This document shows positions 34,889 to 42,525 of a stretch of 64,000 nucleotides of DNA, one piece after another; position 1 is the first letter of the stretch, and each line of letters opens with the position of its first letter. Below the pieces are notes generated by a model that searched no databases, had not been told where the DNA came from, and saw only the letters and a program-made list of their open reading frames with translations. The stretch lies in NCBI GenBank assembly GCA_947488295.1, contig CANKYU010000004.1, positions 186,001 to 250,000 on the forward strand, written 5' to 3'. The translations under genes were made by a program, and so were the position numbers. The stretch comes from an uncultured Anderseniella sp. (GTDB lineage: Bacteria > Pseudomonadota > Alphaproteobacteria > Rhizobiales > Aestuariivirgaceae).

Positions 34889-34923
34889 AAAAGGCTCCCC
34901 TGCCATGCATCGGGAGCCTTTTT
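34889..34923 (+). terminator. Rho-independent terminator of bolA-grxD
   Basis: AAAAGGCTCCC (34889–34899), loop, GGGAGCCTTTTT (34912–34923). A 7-bp GC-rich core is extended by A-T pairs and ends in a T-tract, 34 bases after the grxD stop. It closes the purL–bolA–grxD run. Confidence 0.93.
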
Positions 34924-34997
34924 GATTTCTGTCAAAACATTGCCATAACTGAGGCGCTAACTTTTCCAATCGAGGGGCGAGCTCGAAAGGAAGTGAC

Positions 34998-35462
34998 ATG
35001 ACCGGACTAAATCTGAAGTCTTTCGCATGCGCAGGGTTGCTGGCCGCCGGGGCGTTGGTTATGGGCGTCAGTGGCGCTTCGGCCACACCTGCAGCAAGCG
35101 GTATTGCCAGTGCCGGTATATCCGACATAGCGCGTGAAGCATCTCAAGTGACCGAAGTGCGTCGCAAAAAACGCCGCTGGCGGCGTCACAGACGCTGGCG
35201 TCATCGCGGCTACGGCAGGCCGTACATAGGGTTTGGATTTGGCGCCCCTTACTACTATGGCCGGTATCCTTATTACGGCCGGTACCCGTATGGCTATTAC
35301 AACGACTACTATTACCGCCCGCGGGCGCGCAGGTCATATCGCCGGTCCTATCGCGGCAGCAGATCCTGCCGTCGCGCACATCGCGCGTGTGTCCGCAACT
35401 GGGGCTATGGCGGCGGCAACTATGCCGGTTGCATGAGATACGAACGCTGCCGTCCGAGATAA
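34998..35462 (+). CDS. Secreted Arg/Tyr-rich small protein
   Basis: A 154-residue exported protein of unknown function. Signal peptide about 1–29 (ending SGASA). After a polar linker come an Arg/Trp/His-rich run (RRKKRRWRRHRRWRHRG), a Tyr/Gly-rich tract (YYYGRYPYYGRYPYGYYND), a second Arg/Ser run, and a C-terminal four-cysteine module SCRRAHRACVRNWGYGG then CMRYERC. That last module is common at the ends of small secreted proteins in rhizobia. The net charge is strongly positive, so it may bind the envelope or peptidoglycan. GAAAGGAAG precedes the ATG. Confidence 0.8.
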   Translation: MTGLNLKSFACAGLLAAGALVMGVSGASATPAASGIASAGISDIAREASQVTEVRRKKRRWRRHRRWRHRGYGRPYIGFGFGAPYYYGRYPYYGRYPYGYYNDYYYRPRARRSYRRSYRGSRSCRRAHRACVRNWGYGGGNYAGCMRYERCRPR

Positions 35463-35488
35463 TCGGAGAAGCTTGACGCCAACAACTG

Positions 35489-35526
35489 AAAAAGGCTTTC
35501 AGGTCAATGATCTGGAAGCCTTTTTT
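35489..35526. terminator. Bidirectional Rho-independent terminator
   Basis: AAAAAGGCTT (35489–35498) pairs with AAGCCTTTTTT at the right end (to 35526), with an inner CAG/CTG pair and a GTCAATGAT loop. Poly-A on the left and poly-T on the right allow it to end the Arg/Tyr-rich gene on the plus strand and the ornithine-cyclodeaminase-family gene on the minus strand. Confidence 0.9.
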
Positions 35527-35549
35527 CACATGATCCGAACAGGTGCCGC

Positions 35550-36551
35550 TCAGAAAACCACATTTGTCGCCATTCGATCGCGCACAGCATTCCTGTAGAC
35601 GATTTCCGCTGCCACCAGATCTTCCATGGCAATCCCCATTGCCTTGTAGACCGTGATTTCACTGTCCGACACCCTCAGCGGCGCATTGCCGCTCAGTGCA
35701 TCGCCGAACCTTATCGCATCTCCAATTGCCACGCCTTGCAGTTCACCGCACCCGACAGGCGGCGGTTTGAATGCAGCATCTTCTTCAATGTAGAGCCTGC
35801 CGGTTCGCGCCAATGACACAGGCAACTCCCCCCTTGGCGGTGCATAACCCACCGATGTGACATGGCTTCCGGCCCTCACCCAACCTGCCTCAATGACCGG
35901 TTCGTGCGCATGACTGGCCAGGCACACGACATCGGAGCGCCGCACGGCGGCCTCGACATCTTCAACAGCCCGGGCCTGAGGATGTAAACGGGCCAGCTTG
36001 CGGGCATCTTCGACGTGCAGCGAACTCACCAGTATCTCGTCGAACGGCCTGACAAGCGGCAACAGCCGCAGATGTTCCCGGCCCTGAACACCGGCGCCGA
36101 CTATGGTTGCAACCCTCGAATTCCGGCGTGCGATCTCGCGCACCGACAGAACGGCCGCGGCCGCGGTGCGCATGCCGGTGATGTGGGTGCCATCCATCAC
36201 ACACAGCGGGGCGCCTGTTACGGGATCAAACAGGTTGATCATCGCCAGATGGTTGGGCAGACCAAGCTCAAGGTTGCCGTCAAACACGGAGACCATCTTG
36301 ACCATGATCGGCGAACCGGGACGCCATGCCGGCATCGACAGGTTGAACCCCTTGCCCGGCACCGTGATTTCAGGGCGATCCGGTGTCTGAATGTCTCCGC
36401 GTGCAAGGCTGAGAAAGCCGTCGTGCAGTCCGTCCAGCAATGCGACCGGATCCAGCAGCCGCACGACATCGGATTCCGGAATGATCATAACTTCAAGATC
36501 ACCTTTAGTGATTTCTGCAGCACTTTTTCCCGGGGCGTTTTTCTGGGGCAT
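35550..36551 (-). CDS. Ornithine cyclodeaminase/mu-crystallin family protein
   Basis: A 333-residue NAD(P)-binding protein. The Rossmann motif VATIVGAGVQGREHL is near residue 140, KMVSVFDGN and VMDGTHITGMRTAAAA are the family substrate region with the conserved Arg of the TGMRTAA motif, and HVTSVGYAPPRGEL follows. Members are ornithine cyclodeaminases, alanine dehydrogenases or ketimine reductases, so the reaction is uncertain. I placed the start at 36551 with GAGGA about 11 bases upstream; 36488 (MIIPESDVV) is the next ATG. It is divergent from a LysR gene that may control it. Confidence 0.87.
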   Translation of the reverse strand: MPQKNAPGKSAAEITKGDLEVMIIPESDVVRLLDPVALLDGLHDGFLSLARGDIQTPDRPEITVPGKGFNLSMPAWRPGSPIMVKMVSVFDGNLELGLPNHLAMINLFDPVTGAPLCVMDGTHITGMRTAAAAVLSVREIARRNSRVATIVGAGVQGREHLRLLPLVRPFDEILVSSLHVEDARKLARLHPQARAVEDVEAAVRRSDVVCLASHAHEPVIEAGWVRAGSHVTSVGYAPPRGELPVSLARTGRLYIEEDAAFKPPPVGCGELQGVAIGDAIRFGDALSGNAPLRVSDSEITVYKAMGIAMEDLVAAEIVYRNAVRDRMATNVVF

Positions 36552-36677
36552 GAAAACTCGTCTTCCTCTAAAGTTCCGAAAAGAGCCTGTTAAGCCAAGC
36601 TTTCCGCACAGAGTGGGGCACCAGATGCTATCGAGCAAATGAGTTCACTGCAGCTATTCATAATCTGAGGTAATGCC

Positions 36678-37580
36678 ATGGTCAGACGTAATTTGCCGCC
36701 ATTCGCCGCTTTGCGTGTATTTGATACCGTTTCGCGCACACTGCATTTCACACAAGCAGCAGAAGAACTCGGGCTCACACAGGCGGCTGTGAGCCGGCAG
36801 GTCAAGGCGCTGGAGGACGAATTGGGCGTAAGGCTCATCAACAGGCGGGCTGGCGGCAACTCACTCACCAGCGCAGGTGCGAAACTGTCAATCGGACTTC
36901 GTGAAGGCTTGGACATGATCGCGCAAAGTATCGGCGAGGTGTCGTCCTCTCAACGCCAGACGCTGACTGTCAGCGTCGCACCGTTTTTCTCCGCAGTCTG
37001 GCTGACACCGAGACTGGCCGGATTTGCCAGACTGCATCCAGGCATTGATGTTCGCCTGCATCATGCTTACCGGCCGCCGAACTATGAATGCGATGAGATT
37101 GACCTTGGCATCAATTGGGGAGATGGCGACTGGCCCAATGCGTCTGTCGAGAAGGTGTTCGATGGTTGTCTGACACCGGTATGTTCCAGACAAACTGCCG
37201 GGACCGTGCCACCGGCCCCGGAGCCTGCGCACTTGTTGAACTTGCCATTGTATTGTGAGTTTGCAGTCTCTGACTGGACGGGCTGGTTCAACGCGGCTGG
37301 CATTCATGCTGATGTGCTCGCCCTCAACGTGACCAGGGTCGACGATACCCACGCCATGTTAAGCGCCACTTTGGAGACTGGTGGTTTTGCGCTGATGTTC
37401 AAATCGCTCATCACCGACATCCCCTACTCCGGTCAATTGGTGCAACCGTTCGCAGAAACAGTGGATACAGGCAATCACTACTTTTTGTCCCGGCCTTCGA
37501 AACAACCACTGTCCGCAACTGGGGAAAAGTTCCGGGACTGGATAATGTCTGAACTGTCACCCCAGGAGGGATCCGGCTAA
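36678..37580 (+). CDS. LysR-family regulator, GcvA type
   Basis: A 300-residue regulator. The winged helix spans about residues 5–65 (PPFAALRVFDTVSRTLHFTQ, AAEELGLTQAAVSRQVKAL, ELGVRLINRR), and the effector domain has SVAPFFSAVWLTPRLAGF and EIDLGINWGDG, typical of GcvA-like proteins. The divergent gene encodes an ornithine-cyclodeaminase-family enzyme 126 bases away, the likely target. The 37580–37771 stretch following holds a short reading frame that does not look coding. Confidence 0.92.
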   Translation: MVRRNLPPFAALRVFDTVSRTLHFTQAAEELGLTQAAVSRQVKALEDELGVRLINRRAGGNSLTSAGAKLSIGLREGLDMIAQSIGEVSSSQRQTLTVSVAPFFSAVWLTPRLAGFARLHPGIDVRLHHAYRPPNYECDEIDLGINWGDGDWPNASVEKVFDGCLTPVCSRQTAGTVPPAPEPAHLLNLPLYCEFAVSDWTGWFNAAGIHADVLALNVTRVDDTHAMLSATLETGGFALMFKSLITDIPYSGQLVQPFAETVDTGNHYFLSRPSKQPLSATGEKFRDWIMSELSPQEGSG

Positions 37581-37773
37581 TGCGAGATCAGGTTGGATTG
37601 GATCATTTGCGACATGGCAGCGTTGCAATGTCGCTTTTGATTTATCTGACGCAAGAATTCCGTAATTATGCCGTCTTCAGACATCTATTGAGTCCAATAA
37701 AAAACAAAAGCGGAGATCATATGCATATCCAGGATGAGGCTTTGAACCAACGGCCTCGCCTACCCGGATAACA

Positions 37774-37800
37774 GCCATCATGGTGATGGCCTTATCTTTT
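37774..37800 (+). terminator. Terminator-like hairpin in the EF-hand leader
   Basis: GCCATCA (37774–37780), loop TGG, TGATGGC (37784–37790), then CTTATCTTTT. The T-rich tail ends two bases before the CTGGAGAG ribosome-binding site of the EF-hand gene. It may be a terminator for upstream transcription or an attenuator in the gene's leader. Confidence 0.45.
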
Positions 37801-37813
37801 CCTGGAGAGTGAA

Positions 37814-38032
37814 ATGAAAAACTTTTTTGCTGTTCTTGCTGTTTCCCTGCTGGCCGTTACTTCTGCACAGGCTGCAGAATTCGCCGAAGTCGATGCCGAT
37901 GCTGATGGCGCCATCACGCTTGAAGAAGCCATTGCCGCAATGCCTGACCTGACCGAGGACGCATTCGCAGCAGCTGACACCGACGAAGATGGTTCACTCA
38001 ATGCCGATGAATTTGCGGCCATGAGCAACTAA
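37814..38032 (+). CDS. Secreted two-EF-hand protein, copy 1
   Basis: A 72-residue exported protein. Signal peptide about 1–20 (MKNFFAVLAVSLLAVTSAQA). Two canonical calcium loops follow: DADADGAITLEE (positions 26–37) and DTDEDGSLNADE (56–67), each with acidic residues at 1, 3, 5 and 12. A calcium sensor or buffer in the periplasm is likely. GGAG precedes the ATG. A paralogue of the same length and plan is at 56124–56342. The two are not adjacent and differ in the loops. Confidence 0.92.
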   Translation: MKNFFAVLAVSLLAVTSAQAAEFAEVDADADGAITLEEAIAAMPDLTEDAFAAADTDEDGSLNADEFAAMSN

Positions 38033-38068
38033 CACCAGGCAAATGCCTGTTTCATAGGTATGAGCAAG

Positions 38069-38111
38069 GCACCCGGACTGAACATCATGCACATGATGTC
38101 GGGCCGGGTGC
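38069..38111. other. Nested hairpin between EF-hand gene and yigZ
   Basis: Outer arms GCACCCGG (38069–38076) and CCGGGTGC (38104–38111); inner arms ACATCATG (38082–38089) and CATGATGT (38092–38099) with a two-base loop CA. A small asymmetric interior loop separates the two. No T-tract follows. It could end EF-hand transcription through Rho or fold as a DNA cruciform. Confidence 0.5.
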
Positions 38112-38237
38112 TGTCGTTTGAGCAGAACAAGATCGCACAAATCGGACGATCTCTCCGGCTGCCGGAAAATGACAGGCGACATGTCCGGCATTTTCACTTT
38201 GTTGATTCATGATAGTTTTTGCTGTCCATTTGCCCGG

Positions 38238-38798
38238 ATGACACCCTTCACAATCAGCGCGCCTGCCACCGCAGACCTGGACGAAAAAGGTTCCCGCTTC
38301 ATTGGGCATCTGGTGCCGTGGTCTCAGTTCGACAGCAAGTTGACAAGCTTGCGCGTGGAACATCGCAAGGCCTCGCATCACGTGACCGCCTTTCGCCACA
38401 TGCTGCCGGACAACCGCATTGAAGAAGGGGCCAGGGACGACGGTGAACCGGCCGGCACGTCGGGCATGCCGGCTCTCAAGGTGTTGATCGGGGCAAGCCT
38501 GGTAGATGCCGGTATTATTATCGTGCGCTATTTCGGCGGCACCAAGCTGGGCGCGGGCGGACTGGCGCGCGCTTATGCCGGCACCGCACTGCGCACGATC
38601 GAAGCGGCGACACTGGTGCCATGGCATCGGATCGTCGCTCGCACTGTCAGTTGCCGGTTCGAGGACATGTCGTCTCTGGAACAACTCATCAGCACAGCCG
38701 GTCTGACAGTGGTCAGCCGCGACTACACAGACACCGGTGTCAGCATCGGCATCGAAGGCCCTGAAGATGCAGTGGCGTTAGTCTCGCTGGAAAACTGA
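38238..38798 (+). CDS. yigZ: YigZ/IMPACT family protein
   Basis: A 186-residue protein of the UPF0029/YigZ family. The N-terminal domain holds the family signature DDGEPAGTSGMPALKVL, then VDAGIIIVRYFGGTKLGAGG, followed by a ferredoxin-like C-terminal domain (DYTDTGVSIGIEG). In eukaryotic IMPACT this fold modulates GCN2; in bacteria the function is not established. The ATG at 38238 is in the conserved position; a TTG at 38118 would add 40 residues from hairpin sequence. The gene converges with ppk2. Confidence 0.92.
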   Translation: MTPFTISAPATADLDEKGSRFIGHLVPWSQFDSKLTSLRVEHRKASHHVTAFRHMLPDNRIEEGARDDGEPAGTSGMPALKVLIGASLVDAGIIIVRYFGGTKLGAGGLARAYAGTALRTIEAATLVPWHRIVARTVSCRFEDMSSLEQLISTAGLTVVSRDYTDTGVSIGIEGPEDAVALVSLEN

Positions 38799-38807
38799 GC
38801 AGTATCC

Positions 38808-39776
38808 CTATCCGCCTTTGCGCTGATCCGGGTGCAGACTGCTGCCCAGCACATGATCACTGCGGCCAATAACGTCACCGCCGGAACCGACAATCAGCGA
38901 GTTCGGTGTCCTGACTGCCCTGCTGTTCTTGCCCGGATACGGCAGGGACGACAGAAAATGGCGCATGCAATTCAGCCGGGCCCGTTTCTTGTCATTGGAT
39001 TTAATGATCGTCCACGGGGCATCAGCGGTATCCGTATAGAAGAACATGGCTTCCTTGGCTTCGGTGTAATCGTCCCATTTGTCCAGTGAAGCCCGGTCAA
39101 TCGGCGACAGCTTCCACTTTTTCAACGGTTCAACCTCGCGCGACTGAAAGCGGCGCAACTGTTCATCCCGGGTGACGGAGAACCAGTACTTGAACAGCCG
39201 CACACCGCTGCGCACGATCATGCGCTCGAAATCAGGGGTCTGACGCATGAACTCGAGATACTCATTGGCTGAACAGAATCCCATGACCCGTTCCACACCC
39301 GCCCGGTTATACCAGGACCGGTCAAAGAACACGATCTCGCCGCCGGACGGCAGATGTTCGACATAACGCTGGAAGTACCATTGCGTCTTTTCACGGTCGG
39401 TGGGCTTCTCCAGCGCCACGACACGCGCACCGCGCGGGTTCAGGTGTTCGGTAAAGCGCTTTATGGTACCGCCCTTACCGGCGGCATCGCGACCCTCAAA
39501 CAGCAGGACTATGCGCTGATCGGTCTGCTTCACCCATTCCTGAACCTTCAATAATTCGACCTGGAGTTCAGCCTTCTGTTTCTCGTAGGCCGGCCTGCGA
39601 ATCTTGGTTTTGTACGGATACTCGCCGCCCTCAAACACTCGGCGAATCTGGTCCCGCTGATCTCCGGCAGCATCCGTAGCAATGTCCTCAGGTAATACCT
39701 GACCATTCGGCTTTGCATTGCCGACAGGTGTCGTGTCAGTAGACTCCGTCGATGCTTCGTGAGATTCTTCAGCCAT
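38808..39776 (-). CDS. ppk2: Polyphosphate kinase 2
   Basis: A 322-residue PPK2 enzyme that uses polyphosphate to phosphorylate nucleotides (or the reverse). Walker A is EGRDAAGKGG at 94–103, Walker B is FDRSWYNRAGVERV from 151. RFQSREVEPLKKWKLSPID is the usual PPK2 lid and basic helix. The C-terminal 50 residues are less conserved and basic, and the first 40 residues are a Ser/Thr/Asp-rich extension. GGGAGG is a strong ribosome-binding site. Whether it is the ADP- or GDP-preferring class cannot be told. Confidence 0.95.
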   Translation of the reverse strand: MAEESHEASTESTDTTPVGNAKPNGQVLPEDIATDAAGDQRDQIRRVFEGGEYPYKTKIRRPAYEKQKAELQVELLKVQEWVKQTDQRIVLLFEGRDAAGKGGTIKRFTEHLNPRGARVVALEKPTDREKTQWYFQRYVEHLPSGGEIVFFDRSWYNRAGVERVMGFCSANEYLEFMRQTPDFERMIVRSGVRLFKYWFSVTRDEQLRRFQSREVEPLKKWKLSPIDRASLDKWDDYTEAKEAMFFYTDTADAPWTIIKSNDKKRARLNCMRHFLSSLPYPGKNSRAVRTPNSLIVGSGGDVIGRSDHVLGSSLHPDQRKGG

Positions 39777-39879
39777 GAGACCTCCCTTTTATTGTGGTTT
39801 CCCAGATTGAAGGTTACGTCAAAAGGCCAACGTCAACTTTGATTTATGTCAGATAGATGACAGGTTCAGGACACTTTCC

Positions 39880-41124
39880 ATGACAGCCACCACGTCGCCC
39901 TCCCCGGCTCTTTCGATAAACCCCATGCTGGTTATCGTGTGCGGTTGTCTGATTGCCCTGATTGCTTTCGGCGCACGCTCCACCATGGGGCTGTTCACTG
40001 CGCCAATTACCGAAGCCAATGGCTGGGGGCGCGAGACCTTTGCGCTGGCCATGGCGCTGCAGAACCTGATCTGGGGCGTGGCGCAACCCTTCGCCGGAGC
40101 TTTTGCCGACAAGTTCGGCACCTTCCGGGTTATCATCGCAGGCGCGGTCATCTACGCGACCGGCCTGGCTCTGATGTCGCTGGCAGACAGCGTATTCCTG
40201 CTGATGCTGTCCGGCGGCCTGCTGATGGGGCTTGGCATCGCAATGACATCGTTCTCGGTGATCATGGCATCATTCGCAAGGCTGGTGCCGCCGGAAAAAC
40301 GCTCGTGGTCGTTCGGCATCGCCACTGCGGCCAGCTCCATGGGGCAGTTTGTATTCGCGCCACTGGGACAGGCCTTCATTTCCGGTTTTGGCTGGCAGAT
40401 GGCACTGCTGCTGCTGGCAGGTTCGGTACTGTTCATGTTTGCGCTGGTGCTGCCGTTGCGGGCGGCCCGTGGCGGCGTGGCGCGCGATGAAACCGAACTT
40501 GAAATGAACATCTCCCAGGCCCTGTCACGCGCGGTAAGCAATGCGAGTTTCGTCCTGCTGACACTCGGCTTCTTCGTCTGCGGGTTCCAGGTAGCCTTCA
40601 TGACGGTTCACTTTCCGCCGCTGCTGGTGCAGGAAGGCATTGATCCGCAGCTTGCGGCCTGGTCTATCGGCATTGTCGGCCTGTTCAACATTATCGGCGC
40701 CTATTCGGCAGGCATTGTCGGCGGCAAGTATTCGAAACGCTACAGCCTGACATTTCTGTACCTGGCCCGCTCGGCTGCTATGACCTTGTTCTTCATAACG
40801 CCGATTACACCGTTGACCACCGTGGTGTTTTCCGCCTGCTTGGGGCTGTTGTGGCTGTCGACCGTTCCACTGACCATGGGCCTGGTAACCGTCATCTGCG
40901 GCACCCGCTACATGGCCATGCTGTATGGCATCGTGTTCCTGTCCCATCAGGTCGGCTCATTCCTCGGGGTCTGGCTGGGCGGCAAGCTGTATGACCAGAC
41001 CGGCACCTACGACACTGTCTGGTGGATCGGCGTGGCGCTCGGTCTGTTTGCAGCCCTCATGCACTGGCCGATCAAGGAGATGCGCGCACCGGCGTTTTCA
41101 GTGCCGGACGGCGCAAAAGCATAA
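39880..41124 (+). CDS. MFS transporter
   Basis: A 414-residue protein with twelve hydrophobic segments. The A-loop FADKFGTFRVIIAG (between TM2 and TM3) matches the major facilitator signature, and a second pseudo-repeat follows after residue 220. The pattern WGRETFALAMALQNLIWGVAQP is seen in oxalate/formate- and monocarboxylate-like MFS members. Substrate unknown. AGGAC is upstream. It is followed within four bases by a small membrane protein. Confidence 0.92.
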   Translation: MTATTSPSPALSINPMLVIVCGCLIALIAFGARSTMGLFTAPITEANGWGRETFALAMALQNLIWGVAQPFAGAFADKFGTFRVIIAGAVIYATGLALMSLADSVFLLMLSGGLLMGLGIAMTSFSVIMASFARLVPPEKRSWSFGIATAASSMGQFVFAPLGQAFISGFGWQMALLLLAGSVLFMFALVLPLRAARGGVARDETELEMNISQALSRAVSNASFVLLTLGFFVCGFQVAFMTVHFPPLLVQEGIDPQLAAWSIGIVGLFNIIGAYSAGIVGGKYSKRYSLTFLYLARSAAMTLFFITPITPLTTVVFSACLGLLWLSTVPLTMGLVTVICGTRYMAMLYGIVFLSHQVGSFLGVWLGGKLYDQTGTYDTVWWIGVALGLFAALMHWPIKEMRAPAFSVPDGAKA

Positions 41125-41128
41125 CATC

Positions 41129-41506
41129 ATGAAATGGCCGGGACACGGAACTGCCGGCGCCTTGTTCGCCACCGCAATGCTTGTCTGGCTGGCCGGGTTT
41201 GCCCTGTTCATGCATCTCGGCCGGGTCAGCCCGGAACAGTCCGGCACGGTGCTGGCGGTGTTTCCGCCGTCGATGACCGAAGACCGGGTGTTTGCAAATA
41301 TCATCCAGGCCGGCGGAAGGCCCATCCGCCCGACCTGGATGCCGGGTACATGGGTCAGTCATGGCGACACGGCCGGATTTGCCGGGCGCCTCGAGGCCCA
41401 AGGTGCAATCGGCGCCTATTCCTCAACGCCGTTTCTGCCGCAACTTGCCGGTTGCTTTGCCTATGTGGACGCAAAAGCAGTGCAGTTGTTCACGCTGGAT
41501 CAGTAG
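41129..41506 (+). CDS. Hypothetical membrane-anchored protein
   Basis: A 125-residue protein of unknown function. It starts at ATG 41129, four bases after the MFS stop, and has one hydrophobic helix (GALFATAMLVWLAGFALFMH). The rest is periplasmic or soluble (SPEQSGTVLAVFPPSMTED…). VFPP and TWMPGTWVSHGD are notable proline-glycine spots. It probably shares the MFS transcript. Its stop is two bases from the convergent DUF4340 stop. Confidence 0.72.
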   Translation: MKWPGHGTAGALFATAMLVWLAGFALFMHLGRVSPEQSGTVLAVFPPSMTEDRVFANIIQAGGRPIRPTWMPGTWVSHGDTAGFAGRLEAQGAIGAYSSTPFLPQLAGCFAYVDAKAVQLFTLDQ

Positions 41507-41508
41507 AA

Positions 41509-42525
41509 TTACTCGGCCCCGTCCTCGACAAGATCCGCCATGGTCAGTTGCAGCTGTTTCAGCTTGTAATCTGCCAGCTTGTACTGCCAGCCCTGCGTGC
41601 GCGCCTTGAGATCCCTGGTGGTGGTCTTGTCCTGGCCGTCATTGACCACATGAAGACTGACCCAGTCATCTGTGGTAATGCGGAACTCAGCCGTCAGTCC
41701 GTCCGCCATCATCAGGGTAACACGCTGCACAACGTCGCCGCCCTGATCCTTGCGCACATCGACGAAGTTGACATTGCCGAGGTCGGTCGCGGCATATCTG
41801 AGCGTCAGGTCGTTCTTCGGCTTCTTGCCCTCAGGCACGTTGTTCACTTCGAATTTGGGCTGGCCGCCTTCCGTCACACCAGTGCGCCGAACCATCAGTT
41901 CCGGCCCGCCTGTGGGCTGGAAGGTTGCCCGCACCACGAACTCGACATTCATGTCGGTGATGGCTGTATCGACCCAGGTTTCAAGTTTTACATCTGCGTC
42001 AACAACACCGCGCGCAAGCCAGCTCTGATCGCTACCGGGCAGACGCACATACTGGGCATCACCGACCGCGCCGCCCAGCCGCGCGCGCGCTTTCTTACCC
42101 AGAATTATCTCGCCGAGATTGTTGCCGCCCTTGTCTTCAAACCGGATCAGCCGGCTCTTTGCATCCTTGCCATCCGGCGGTTCTACTTCGATCAGCGGGT
42201 ATTTATCCGGACGGGCGGTTTTGGCGTCAAATTTCTCAAGGCTGGCTGTCGCCACGATGGCCGTCTGGAACTTGCCGCCCTTTACAGGATAGCCGGAACC
42301 GCCGAGCACGTAGGATGTGCCGGCCCGTTCAATACGAACATTCCTGTCTGCCTGGGTGATGACAATGCCGACAACGTCATTGGCGCTGGCCAGCAAATCG
42401 GGCAACAACCGCTCTCCGCGTTGTGTTTCTTCATATCCTGATGAATTTGCCCGCAGCTGCCAGGTTGCACCGGCCACCGAAACTGCCGCCGCAAGCGCCA
42501 GGACCATTACGCCGCGAGGTGTCAT
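41509..42525 (-). CDS. DUF4340 domain protein of a Gld-like ABC system
   Basis: A 338-residue protein. An N-terminal membrane anchor (residues about 5–22) precedes a mostly beta extracytoplasmic domain of the DUF4340 type (LASANDVVGIVITQADRNVR; LEKFDAKTARPDKYPLIEVE). The start ATG at 42525 overlaps the stop of the upstream GldG gene by four bases. DUF4340 genes regularly accompany GldA/F/G sets in diverse bacteria and probably complete the complex. Function is unknown. Confidence 0.88.
   Translation of the reverse strand: MTPRGVMVLALAAAVSVAGATWQLRANSSGYEETQRGERLLPDLLASANDVVGIVITQADRNVRIERAGTSYVLGGSGYPVKGGKFQTAIVATASLEKFDAKTARPDKYPLIEVEPPDGKDAKSRLIRFEDKGGNNLGEIILGKKARARLGGAVGDAQYVRLPGSDQSWLARGVVDADVKLETWVDTAITDMNVEFVVRATFQPTGGPELMVRRTGVTEGGQPKFEVNNVPEGKKPKNDLTLRYAATDLGNVNFVDVRKDQGGDVVQRVTLMMADGLTAEFRITTDDWVSLHVVNDGQDKTTTRDLKARTQGWQYKLADYKLKQLQLTMADLVEDGAE

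Noticed and set aside
37580..37771. Short frame starting at the LysR stop (TAATG)
   Set aside because: The layout allows translational coupling, but the peptide is low in similarity to any family and ends within the EF-hand leader; treated as non-coding.
37730..37775. Possible tRNA-like stretch
   Set aside because: It lacks a T-arm consensus and a proper acceptor stem. No tRNA could be supported in the window.
41134..42441. Long plus-strand reading frame of 435 codons
   Set aside because: It runs antisense to the DUF4340 gene and across the end of the small membrane-protein gene. Its translation has no recognisable domain, and the opposite strand shows clear family features.
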